Of a stretch of DNA of 64,000 bases, positions 31,184 through 40,624 are shown piece after piece. The translations under genes and the position numbers were made by a program. Source of the stretch: Sycon ciliatum (Eukaryota > Porifera > Calcarea > Leucosolenida > Sycettidae); contig NC_088643.1 of the NCBI RefSeq assembly GCF_964019385.1, positions 1,319,355 through 1,383,354 of the forward strand, in the 5' to 3' direction. The first letter of the stretch is position 1. Each line of letters opens with the position of its first letter. A model generated the notes under the pieces. That model had not been told where the DNA came from. It worked only from the letters and a program-made list of their open reading frames with translations, and made no database searches.

Positions 31184-31809
31184 GGACTCGACCAAATATG
31201 CTTAAAAAAAGAGCATAATATTATGCTCGTCGCATATCAGAGAAAACGTCCATAATATGCGAAAGGCTTAGCAAGATATGCAAAAAGATATGCCAAAATA
31301 TGCCAAAATATGCTCGACATAAGCAGAAAGTGTAGATCATCAGTAAAATTACAACCTTGGAATATTCACTGGATTCACGGCTATCATGCTTATGGTGCAA
31401 ATCAAAACACATGCGGAATAGTATGGCTGGGGTGTGTCCCCAGCAACCGTAGCGATCGTGTTCATCCATGGGGAAATGTAGCAATTTACTAGCAAACGCC
31501 TCAACCATTCCAAATTCATCCATAAAAGGCATTTCTGAACGAATTTTGCCCATTTGTATTTATATCATTATCTCATGGCACATCATGATGACGGCCAATA
31601 AAACTGAGACAAGGGTGAAAGCCAACCACAGCAGTAAAACAGATAAAAGAACCATAATTATGAATGTTTTGTCCTCGTGTTCTTCAGAATATTTGAATTA
31701 CATGTAAATGCTGGCTTCATTCCACTATTCCCTTTGTCGCTCAATATGCCATAATGAACTGTCTCACAAAAATATGCGGAATTATGCGCAAGCATATTTG
31801 GTCGAGTCC
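31184..31809. mobile_element. 626-bp TA-flanked MITE
   Basis: Inverse ends GGACTCGACCAAATATGCTT and its complement, flanked by TA (31182-31183, 31810-31811). AT-rich interior with repeated ATGC/CATAAT words. TA duplication suggests a Tc1/mariner-driven family. Confidence 0.85.
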
Positions 31810-31811
31810 TA

Positions 31812-32463
31812 ATTATGCCTCCGCCGTTCAATATAGGGAGGGTCCGAATATGCTTGCGCATATTTTCGCAAATTTTGGTCGTTTTGACACAAGGTCGCAC
31901 AAAGTGAGCAAATCTAGCATATTGTACCAAATGTAGCATATTTTGCTACAAGGATCAAAGAATTCGCATAATTATAGGGCAGATTGCGGAAATGGACAAG
32001 GAAACTTACCACGGCACGCTCGGTCAGGGAACATTTCCAAGTTACTTAGCCCGGAAGGAAAAATGCTCATCCAAACACGGGTCGAAAATTTGACCCAAGA
32101 AGAGAGTGTCCGCGACTCAAGGTTAGGCCTTTCCCAAATCGGCCGGCCGAAAAATTCGCCGAAAAGTAGCCTTTTCAGAAAATCGCCGATCTTATGGCCG
32201 AATTCTGAGATTTTACCAAGAAAACGCCGAATATACATGTTTTTCCGGGTCGTGGGCAACTGGGCATGGCCGCGCCTGCGTCACGGCCCGTGGGCATTTC
32301 CCAAAATCGGCCAAAAATAGTGGTTTTGAAGAAATCACCGATCTTTTAGCCGAATACGTAATTTTCGCACTGAATTGGCCGAAAATTGCTGTTTTAGTGC
32401 CTCAATAGCAAGCAAATATATTTCTGTAGCCATAGGGCTTGAAAGTGCTACGTCACAGCATAG
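31812..32463 (+). other. MITE debris and GGCCGAAAA-rich repeat
   Basis: Contains gcatatt/gcataat words like the neighbouring MITE and, from about 32140, repeated aaatcggcc / gccgaaaa / cgccgatctt words at about 32160-32190 and 32300-32390. No open frame of note. Confidence 0.4.
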
Positions 32464-32663
32464 CAACAATTTCAAAAATTCAAAAATTGGATCCACTTGG
32501 ATCCAGTTTTTGTATGGATGTTGTTGATTTTTATTTTACTTCGCAAGGCGTACAAAAAAACCTGTCAGGGGTGGATGCAGATTTGCGAGCTCCTGAACTT
32601 TACTCCTTTTTTCGGTTTCCCGGGGGACTAGGCCCTTGGAACACCAGTAAAATTAGTGATATA

Positions 32664-33088
32664 ATGGCCGGGAAACTCGACCCCAATACGGACATCGCCG
32701 TGCTTACTGACGACGAGCTCAAGGAGCTCATCCAGCGACTGGGACTGGAGTTCCCCAGAAAGGCGAACAGGCCAATGCTGATTGCCCTACTGAGAGGATC
32801 CAAGGACTCGGCTCCCGTAAGTCATGCTAACCCTGATGTAGCTAGCCTTTGCGCCGCACTCTCCGAACTTACTGTGGTAGTAAGGGAACTGAAATCAGAG
32901 CTAAAGAAGATGAAAGACGTGAATGTACAGCTGAGAGATTCCGAGAGGGAAATTCAGGCGTTGAAGGACGACGTGCAAAAGCTCCGCCGTGAAATGCATG
33001 CTGAACAAGATCACCAATCCCGTTTGACCCACGCCCACGCTGACCCTGGGGATACAACTTATCTCAGAACTAGAACAAGTACAGTGCA
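32664..33088 (+). pseudogene. Retroelement N-terminal ORF with coiled coil
   Basis: From an ATG at 32664: MAGKLDPNTDIAVL, a SAP-like helix (DDELKELIQRLGLEFPRK), then a coiled coil (VRELKSELKKMKDV...LRDSEREIQALKDDVQKLRR). Such a start is usual for ORF1 or the N-terminus of non-LTR elements. The frame is broken by the MITE at 33089. It may be the start of the RT element that resumes at 33332. Confidence 0.55.
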
Positions 33089-33331
33089 TTTCAAAACTAT
33101 AGACGCGTAGGGGTTTTGAAATATTTCAAATTTGGCTGGAACTTTTTGAGAATAGTTTTCGGAATATTGCTCAGGATCGCTCCACAATTACTCTCATAAT
33201 TATAGTTTCTAAAGCATTGGATAACAGACGCCCAATTTGGAAAAATTTATGCACAAAGTGATCACAGATTTTATGTGGTATAGATGCTGGCATAACGGTT
33301 TTTGCCTAGGTACGCGTCTATAGTTTTGAAA
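33089..33331. mobile_element. 243-bp MITE with CAAAACTATAGACGCGTA ends
   Basis: Perfect inverse ends of about 21 bp (TTTCAAAACTATAGACGCGTA). The flanking frame on each side belongs to the same retroelement-like ORF, so this is an insertion. The duplication at the target is not clear. Confidence 0.82.
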
Positions 33332-34425
33332 TGGACTGTAGTACCCTCCCCATGCACTTTAGTACGAGTACCGACGCTACCCCAGACCTGTCACTCACAT
33401 CACCACGTGCACCGGTACAAACACGAGGCCCAGCTGCACAGCACATTGCAGAAAAATCGTACGCAGACTCCGCAAGGCAGCCACCAAGGGCGACCCCATT
33501 GCGATGCCGTTATATGCGATCGGCGTAGTCCCTCTCATCCGGGAGATCGTAACACAACTGGGCCTGCCAGCTATGGTATGCGGACGATTCGTCCGCAGGT
33601 GGCCGACTCGTTCCTCTCCGAACCTGGTGGGACAAACTGCACGACAGAGGGCCTGATTTCGGATACTTCCTCAACCCAGCAAAGTCCGTGCTCGTGGTGA
33701 AGCCTGACGACTACGATGAAGCTGTCCAGCTGTTCGACGGCACAGGCATCCACATCACCGCCACAGGCAACCGCTACCTGGGTTCAGCCATAGGCACACC
33801 TGCGTTTGTCGAAGACTACGTACACGAGAAAGCCCGGGACTGGTGTGGGCAGGTCGAATCACTGATATCAACCGCCCTGCCTCAGCCACAAGCAGCCTAT
33901 TCTGCTTTCACCCGAGGCCTCTCCAGCCGCTGGTCTTTCCTCTGCCGGGTACTCGAAAGTGCGTCTGCTGGCCTTGCTTCACTGGAGCGGGTCATTGCCA
34001 CGAAGCTCCTCCCAGCTCTCACAGGCCAGGAAATCAGCTCTGAGCTCCGCACCCTTTTCTCCTTCCCCTGCCGGAACGGTGGTCTAGGAATATTGGATCC
34101 CACCTCTCTGTCGGCCCAGTACCAATCCTCACGTGCCATCACTGCTCCTATGGTTGCCAACATCCTCACCCAGAGTTTCAACCTGGGCGACTCTTTGGCA
34201 GAGGTCGCCAGCCTGAAGGCCTCTAACCGCAAGGATGTGAAGGCAGCTGCCACGGAAGCCCTTCGCCAATTCACCGCCCGAGCCTCCTCTGCCCTCCAGC
34301 ACTCCATCAACCTTGGCAGTGAGGCGGGTGCGTCCAGCTGGCTCACGTGTCGCCCCCTCAGTCGGCATGGGTTCAGCTTGTCAAAATGTGAATTTCGCGA
34401 TGGTCTGGCATTGCGGTATGGCTGG
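33332..34425 (+). pseudogene. Non-LTR RT element, RT thumb and tail, left part
   Basis: After about 150 bp of P/A/T-rich linker an RT fragment begins abruptly: KGDPIAMPLYAIGVVPLIRE, then in another frame QLWYADDSSAGG, then NPAKSVLVVKPDDYDEAVQL, YLGSAIGT and a long thumb-like region ending KCEFRDGLALRYGW. The palm up to KGDP is deleted, and one base change of frame lies before YADD. Cut at 34426 by gypsy element 2; continues at 39418. Confidence 0.78.
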
Positions 34426-34658
34426 TGTTGTATTATTATGTACGCTATCCTATATGCAACCACCCGCGTGCATCTGTCTTATTGTACGCAGTTTACGTTA
34501 GCTTACGTCATGCATTGGTATTTGGCATGCACGCATGACTACACATTGAGCATGCTGATTCCGGTGTGCTGTTCTTTGTTTTGTTGTTCTTTTCCACTCG
34601 CTCCTCGATGGAGACTACTACAAAGTATTTATTAGAATACACCAATACGTTTATCACA
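34426..34658 (+). repeat. 5' LTR of gypsy element 2
   Basis: 233 bp, TGTTGTATTATTATG...TATCACA. The primer site tggcgcagtgaac follows with no gap at 34659. Confidence 0.93.
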
Positions 34659-34800
34659 TGGCGCAGTGAACTATTTTCTTACCTGTCGTAGTAGTATTGT
34701 AGGCGGTAGGTCAGATCACCCGTTGTGACCTGACAATCCCGGCCCGTCGTTTCAGTGGTGTGAACCTCGTGCGAGTGCTGTAAATTTGTTTCGATTCGTA

Positions 34801-37800
34801 ATGTCCGACTCTGGTAGTGATGCTGTCCCTGGCGCAGCAGCCACGCCAAACTTACCTGTCAGCCCTGATGTTCAGGCTCTGTTGACCTTCATGCAGGCAC
34901 AGATGACAGCCGCAGCGGACCGCGAGGCACGCCTGACTGCCCTGTTGAGTAGCTCCAATAGTGGCAATACATCCACATCGCAGCCCACGACGAAACAAAT
35001 CTCGGTGGAACGGCCCATCCTGCTTTCCTCTGCCACGCTCGCGGACCTCAACGCATGGGAGGAGGCTTGGGAGGATTACGCGAGATGCCAGAAACTGTCC
35101 GTTCAGGACCGACCCACACGAGTGAGTGCTCTACGCCAGGCACTAGATGAAGACATAAAGCGTTATTTGCGCGAGGGGATCATCGCCGTGGCCACTAATG
35201 CCGATGTCTCGGACATAATCTGTGCTGTCAAAAAATATATCCGTCGGCAACGTAACCCGTTGCTGGATCGGATAGACTTCTATAACCGACGCCAGCAACG
35301 TGGTGAAACCTTTGATGCTTTTTACACCGGCTTAAAGGAGTCCTTTGCTGCCTGCGACTTCGCCGACTTGCAAGTCTGTTCCGCATGCTCTGCCCGCATG
35401 TGCAGCAGTTGCCCCAAGATGCTGGTGCAAGCACACGAGGAGATCCTCCGTGACCGGATTGTTGTGGTTGTGCACGATGACGACACTCGGCACAAATTGT
35501 TAGCCGAACAATCCCTGACACTAGCTAACGCCGCAAAGATTTGCCGTGCTGAGGAAGCAGCAAAGCAAACTGGGGATGGTATTCTGCCGTCAGCATCGAT
35601 CAACGCCGCCCGTAGGTCACAGTACCAGCGTCAGAAACGCTTTGGTGACAAGCCGGCGCCGGACGCCACCTCTAAGGCAGCACCCCAGTCTGCTTATTCA
35701 TCACCCAAGAAATGTCCCCAGTGTGGCCGCTCTACGCATACCAAGTCTGCCTGCCCCGCTGCTGGCAAAACTTGTAACGGCTGCAAAGCCACTGGACATT
35801 TTGAAAAAATGTGCCCGAAGAAATCCAAGCAGCCACGTGGTTCCAAGATTGGCCAGCTGAAGCTCCAGCAAGCATCATCCGGGCAACAAGGCACCGTGTC
35901 TGTGACGACTACGCTCAACACGGAGGAGACAGGTGCAGCCATTAACTGGATACCGGACACCGGCAGTGATGTCGACGCCATTGGTCTTCGTCATCTTGAC
36001 CTTCTGGGTGGATTCCCAGAAAACCTGGCGGAGGACCAAGACGTTGTCACCGGTGTGAACGGTCAGCCTCTCGTATCCGTTGGCCAGATCAGTTCCAGTC
36101 TTGGGCTAGGCTCCAAGACTCACCGCACCACCATACACGTGTACTCCGAGCTGTCGGATGCCTTGCTCTCCCGGACATCCCTGTGTGCGCTCGGATTGCT
36201 GCCGCCCAACTGGCCTTCTGTTTGCCGAGTTGAGCGCAAACCAGCACCTGAGCTCACCGCCGACCAGATTCGCACTGAGCTGCTGGAGGAGTTTTCTGAC
36301 GTGTTCGACTCTGACAGTCTGAAGCCCATGTCTGGTCCGTCAATGGACATTCAGCTCGAACCAGACGCTACACCTTCCTGTGTTCATCACGCTAGACCAG
36401 TGCCCTATGCGTTTCGGGACCAGATTAAGGAACAGCTTGACAACATGGTGAAGGATGGCATCATTGAGCCTGTCTCTGAACCCCGCGACTGGTGCCACCC
36501 TATTGTTATAGTCGACAAGAAGGGCACCACTGAGAAGCGTCTAACGGTGGACTTCAAGAAGTTGAACGATCAGATCCAACGACCCACGCATCCGACACAG
36601 CCACCTCGTGATGTCGTCACCAGTGTCAGCGGTCGCTTCTTTACGAAGCTCGATGCTCGCCATGGCTACTGGCAAGTGCCACTCAGCGAAGCAGCGCGGC
36701 CATTGACAACGTTTATCACTCCATGGGGCCGGTATCAGTACTTGCGCAATCCGCAGGGCCTCATCTCGGCCGGAGACGAGTATAACCGCCGTATGAGCAC
36801 GGCATTCGACAACATCACCAATTTCAAAAAGGTCGTCGACGACTGTCTCGTCTATGATGATGACCTTGGTGACCATGTGGCACGCGTCCGGCGCGTATTG
36901 TTGTGTGCGCGCGAGCACGGCGTAACCCTTAGCGCGAAGAAGTTTGTGTTCGCTGCTACCGAGATCGAGTTCTGCGGCTACATCCTGAATGCTGACGGTT
37001 GGACTGTCGATGACGCTAAGCTCTCCGCTATCCGCGACTTCTCCACCCCGACGAATCGGACCGACCTCCGATCGTTCATGGGCCTCGTAAATCAGCTTGC
37101 TGAGTTTACACCTGCTATCGCCGAGCTGGCGACACCGCTTCGTGGTCTGCTGAAGACGTCTGCTGTTTTCCAGTGGGAAACGCCACACACCGATGCGTTC
37201 AACCGTGTGAAGAATGCTCTGGTCGAACCCCCCATTCTGGCGTATTACCAACCTGGTCTGGAAACACGTCTGGAAACAGATGCATCCCGCACGAAAGGTC
37301 TCGGCTATGCACTGTTCCAACTGCACCCGTCTGGCTGGCGCCTCGTCCAGTGTGGTAGCCGCTTTATCACCGACACTGAAAGCCGCTACGCTATGATTGA
37401 GCTTGAATGTCTTGCTGTGGTCTGGGCTGTGCGCAAGTGCCACCTGTACCTTGCCGGCAGCAGATTCGACCTCATCGTAGACCACCAGCCCCTGATTCCG
37501 ATCTTCAACACGTATAGCCTGGATCAGGTCGAGAATCCTCGTTTGCAGCGTCTCCTGCTGAAGCTTCGGCCGTACCAATTTCATGCCTCCTGGAGACAAG
37601 GAAAGCTGCATTATGCCGCCGACGCTCTGTCTCGAGCACCCGTCTCCGACCCACAAGCATCTGACCTGCTTGGAGAAGACGACCTGCCATCTGGTTCTGC
37701 TATTCGTGCGTGCCTCCGTGCTGATGACTCTGGTTCGATGTCAGCATTACGCTATGCGAAGCTCCAAGATGCGTGCGCCTCGGACTCTGAGTATCAAGAT

Positions 37801-39033
37801 CTCCTGCAGATGGTACTCACCGGCTTCCCGCGCTCCTGTTCCGACCTTCCACGGCATCTGCAGCCCTATTGGAATGGACGCGAACACCTATCTGTCGACT
37901 CCGCCGTCGTACTGAAGGGCAATCGCATCGTAGTACCTGCTGCTCTACGTGCATCTGTGCTGCACGATCTACACGCTGCACACCAAGGAATTGACCGCAC
38001 CAAGCGCCGCGCGCGTCAACTAGTGTACTGGCCTGGTTTGAACTCTGAGCTTGACCGCCTTGTCCGTGCATGTCAGCCCTGTCGTGAGTTCCAGCCATCT
38101 TTGCCGAGAGAACCGCTGCAGAGTGACCGTCAACCGTCAATGCCGTTCGAGAGTGTCAGCTCTGACCTCTTCCATTGCCAAGGTTGGGAATACCTTGTGT
38201 TGGTCGATCGACTCACCGGTTGGCCGTGTGTTGCAAAGATAGGCCGCACAGCCACATCTTCTGACGTGGTTCGTCAACTTCGTCGCTGGTTTACAGATGT
38301 TGGCGTTCCCAGTGCAATCTCAACCGACGGTGGTCCCCAGTATGCGTCGCGACGCTTCACTGAGTTCTGCGACCGTTGGCAGATGAAGCACATCACATCA
38401 ACCCCGCACTTCCCGCAATCAAATGGCCATGCCGAGTCCGCGGTGAAGTCCATGAAGTACCTGATTGCGAAAACCACTCGTAATGGCGACCTGGACACCG
38501 ATGCCTTCCAGCGTGGTCTGTTGGAATGGCGTAATACCCCACATCCGTCTGGACCCAGTCCTGCCCAGCTGCTATTCGGTCGTTCGCTCTCATCATTCGT
38601 GCTGGCGCATCACTCGTCGTTTGCCCAGGAGTGGAAACAGCGTGCTACCAGTATAGAGAGTTCTGATTCTCCACCTGTCCCGGATCCAGATTCGTCTCAG
38701 CCGCGCACGTTGTCTAAGCTCACTATTGGCATGCACGTAGATCTGCAAGATCCGCGCACCAAACGGTGGACAGGTCGAGGCATCGTTGTCGCCATTGGTA
38801 CCCATCGAGACTATTACGTCAAGCTACGTAGTGGTCGTGTGTTTTGGCGAAATCGTCGCTTCCTACGGCCTTATGTCCCATTGCTGCCTGATTGCGTTTC
38901 TACTGATAGTGCGTCTGAACCTGCTGTTCCCGCACCTACTGAGCCTGTTGTTGCACCCCGTCGCAGCACCCGTAACCGCCGTCAACCTGACCGTTTGAAC
39001 ATTTCTGCACACCAAGGACAGTCATATGTTTGA
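34801..39033 (+). CDS. Gag-Pol polyprotein of gypsy element 2
   Basis: Intact frame of about 1410 residues from an ATG (MSDSGSDA); the frame is open a few codons upstream. Gag; two CX2CX4HX4C knuckles (about 303-335); protease PDTGSD (about 385); RT with FTKLDARHGYWQV (about 615), NPQGL and VYDDD (about 683); RNase H (ETDAS about 823, DHQPL); integrase HHCC (about 1057-1100) and D-D-E at about 1133 (LVDRLTGW), 1174 (STDGGPQ) and 1210 (GHAESAVK). The RT box is Y-D-D-D (standard Y-x-D-D). All motifs for retrotransposition appear present. Confidence 0.94.
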   Translation: MSDSGSDAVPGAAATPNLPVSPDVQALLTFMQAQMTAAADREARLTALLSSSNSGNTSTSQPTTKQISVERPILLSSATLADLNAWEEAWEDYARCQKLSVQDRPTRVSALRQALDEDIKRYLREGIIAVATNADVSDIICAVKKYIRRQRNPLLDRIDFYNRRQQRGETFDAFYTGLKESFAACDFADLQVCSACSARMCSSCPKMLVQAHEEILRDRIVVVVHDDDTRHKLLAEQSLTLANAAKICRAEEAAKQTGDGILPSASINAARRSQYQRQKRFGDKPAPDATSKAAPQSAYSSPKKCPQCGRSTHTKSACPAAGKTCNGCKATGHFEKMCPKKSKQPRGSKIGQLKLQQASSGQQGTVSVTTTLNTEETGAAINWIPDTGSDVDAIGLRHLDLLGGFPENLAEDQDVVTGVNGQPLVSVGQISSSLGLGSKTHRTTIHVYSELSDALLSRTSLCALGLLPPNWPSVCRVERKPAPELTADQIRTELLEEFSDVFDSDSLKPMSGPSMDIQLEPDATPSCVHHARPVPYAFRDQIKEQLDNMVKDGIIEPVSEPRDWCHPIVIVDKKGTTEKRLTVDFKKLNDQIQRPTHPTQPPRDVVTSVSGRFFTKLDARHGYWQVPLSEAARPLTTFITPWGRYQYLRNPQGLISAGDEYNRRMSTAFDNITNFKKVVDDCLVYDDDLGDHVARVRRVLLCAREHGVTLSAKKFVFAATEIEFCGYILNADGWTVDDAKLSAIRDFSTPTNRTDLRSFMGLVNQLAEFTPAIAELATPLRGLLKTSAVFQWETPHTDAFNRVKNALVEPPILAYYQPGLETRLETDASRTKGLGYALFQLHPSGWRLVQCGSRFITDTESRYAMIELECLAVVWAVRKCHLYLAGSRFDLIVDHQPLIPIFNTYSLDQVENPRLQRLLLKLRPYQFHASWRQGKLHYAADALSRAPVSDPQASDLLGEDDLPSGSAIRACLRADDSGSMSALRYAKLQDACASDSEYQDLLQMVLTGFPRSCSDLPRHLQPYWNGREHLSVDSAVVLKGNRIVVPAALRASVLHDLHAAHQGIDRTKRRARQLVYWPGLNSELDRLVRACQPCREFQPSLPREPLQSDRQPSMPFESVSSDLFHCQGWEYLVLVDRLTGWPCVAKIGRTATSSDVVRQLRRWFTDVGVPSAISTDGGPQYASRRFTEFCDRWQMKHITSTPHFPQSNGHAESAVKSMKYLIAKTTRNGDLDTDAFQRGLLEWRNTPHPSGPSPAQLLFGRSLSSFVLAHHSSFAQEWKQRATSIESSDSPPVPDPDSSQPRTLSKLTIGMHVDLQDPRTKRWTGRGIVVAIGTHRDYYVKLRSGRVFWRNRRFLRPYVPLLPDCVSTDSASEPAVPAPTEPVVAPRRSTRNRRQPDRLNISAHQGQSYV

Positions 39034-39179
39034 TTAGTTTTTCTTCTTCTGTAGTCTGTGCTACACTGTGACTGTTCTCGTTGCTTTGCCTCTTGTTCAT
39101 GTTTTTTTTTTGTATCTTCATAGTTATTATGTTTAGATCATAGTCTGGCTTGTTCACCCATTATGATCTCGGAAGGGCG

Positions 39180-39412
39180 TGTTGTATTATTATGTACGCT
39201 ATCCTATATGCAACCACCCGCGTGCATCTGTCTTATTGTACGCAGTTTACGTTAGCTTACGTCATGCATTGGTATTTGGCATGCACGCATGACTACACAT
39301 TGAGCATGCTGATTCCGGTGTGCTGTTCTTTGTTTTGTTGTTCTTTTCCACTCGCTCCTCGATGGAGACTACTACAAAGTATTTATTAGAATAAACCAAT
39401 ACGTTTATCACA
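39180..39412 (+). repeat. 3' LTR of gypsy element 2
   Basis: 233 bp, one mismatch to the 5' LTR; preceded by ggaagggcg, a short purine tract. Confidence 0.93.
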
Positions 39413-39417
39413 GCTGG

Positions 39418-40080
39418 CACCCTGCACGGCTCCCTTCTACTTGTGTCTGTGGTGCCACCTTCTCTGTTGAGCATGCTCTCTCTTGCCCCACTGGTGGTTT
39501 CCCGACGCTTCGCCACAATGAGGTACGGGACATCATCGCTGGCCAACTGAAGAAGGTGGCACACAGCGTAGAAGTAGAGCCTCATCTCCAACCCCTCACC
39601 GGCGAGCTTTTCCGCTACCGGACGGCGTCCACCGAGGATCAAGCCCGTCTGGATGTGGCGGCGAGTGGCGTGTGGGGAGGACGGTTTGAACGCGTTTATC
39701 TTGATGTACGGGTGTTTAACCCTTTCGCTCCTTCAAACCGTTCCTCTTCTCTCGCTGCTCGCTACCAGAGCCATGAGCAAGAGAAGCGTCGCAGGTATGG
39801 TCAGAGGGTGCAAGAAGTTGAGCGAGCCTCCTTCGTACCTGTCGTATTCTCAGCCACAGGTGGAGCCGGTCGAGCTGCTTCCGCTCTTCTCAAGCGAATT
39901 GCTGCTCTGTCTGCTGAGAAATCCGGAGAGCCATACGCAATGGTGATGGCGTTGCTGCGTTGTCGTCTTGGTTTTGGTCTCCTGCGTGCCAGTGTTGCCT
40001 GCCTTCGTGGTGCCCGGCGGATGCGCCGCGTCAATGATCAGTCTGCTGTCCTCGCAAACGCGGAGGCTGCATTGATTTAA
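39418..40080 (+). pseudogene. Non-LTR RT element, CCHC/endonuclease-like tail, right part
   Basis: Continuation of 33332-34425. Open to its natural stop: CVCG...HALSC (zinc motif), RHNEVRDIIA, then EDQARLDVAASGVWGG and YLDVRVFNPFAPSN, VPVVFSATGGAG, and CLRGARRMRRV near the end. It gives the best-preserved version of the family seen three other times in this window. I read it as an R2/R4-like zinc knuckle plus restriction-like endonuclease; the family name is not certain. Confidence 0.78.
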
Positions 40081-40234
40081 CTTTCTTTGCAACTCCTGCA
40101 GTCTAGGTACTGAGTATCATTGTTATCTTGTGTGTGTGTGTGTGTGTGTGTATGTGTGTATGCATGAGTCAACAGCGTTGATAAAGTTATTGTGTTTACC
40201 CCTCTTGTTTTCTCATCATTGTGTTGCTTTTAAT
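40081..40234 (+). other. 3' flank of the RT element with (TG)n
   Basis: Holds a TG repeat (about 40128-40160) and aataaag-like words. The BEL/Pao element entered at its end (taat, 40231-40234). Confidence 0.5.
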
Positions 40235-40576
40235 TGTTATGAACCCTCTAAGATTCTCTAAATTGTCAGGATCGTACGACCACACGGCACGAGGACGACT
40301 GTTTTCCTTTACACAGTATATTTCACTTCATCTGATAATTAAACAATGAACACTAATAACACCAGCTATTTATAGCATGCAAAAAACAGCGTACATGCAA
40401 AACATAAGCAGATAAAACTGGACATAACAGCGTATACAGCAAAATGCACACAACGCATATAGCGTATGCCATGCAGCAACATCAGCGGTACGGCGGAGTC
40501 GAAATACAACATTTCAACGAATACAATGCCATAAGCGCGAAGGCCTTTCCCAATTGAGAACTGGTGGTTTACAACA
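40235..40576 (-). repeat. 3' LTR of BEL/Pao element
   Basis: 342 bp; adjoins purine tract at 40577-40590 (read on minus). Confidence 0.93.
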
Positions 40577-40624
40577 TTCTCCCCACCAAAGGGCTTCTCA
40601 CCGCCGTACAACAATGCACACAAG

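Larger units (their letters stand above)
34426..39412 (+). mobile_element. Full-length Ty3/gypsy retrotransposon 2, nested in an RT element
   Basis: LTRs of 233 bp (34426-34658, 39180-39412) flank an intact gag-pol. Target duplication gctgg (34421-34425, 39413-39417) is 5 bp, as usual for gypsy. LTRs differ at one base (C at 34640, A at 39394). Host frame joins as ALRYGW / GWHPARLPSTCVCG across it. Young, possibly competent. Confidence 0.95.

Noticed and set aside
36541-37656. 371-residue minus-strand frame opposite the gypsy 2 RT
   Set aside because: Shadow of the GC-biased gag-pol codons on the other strand; no recognisable domain.
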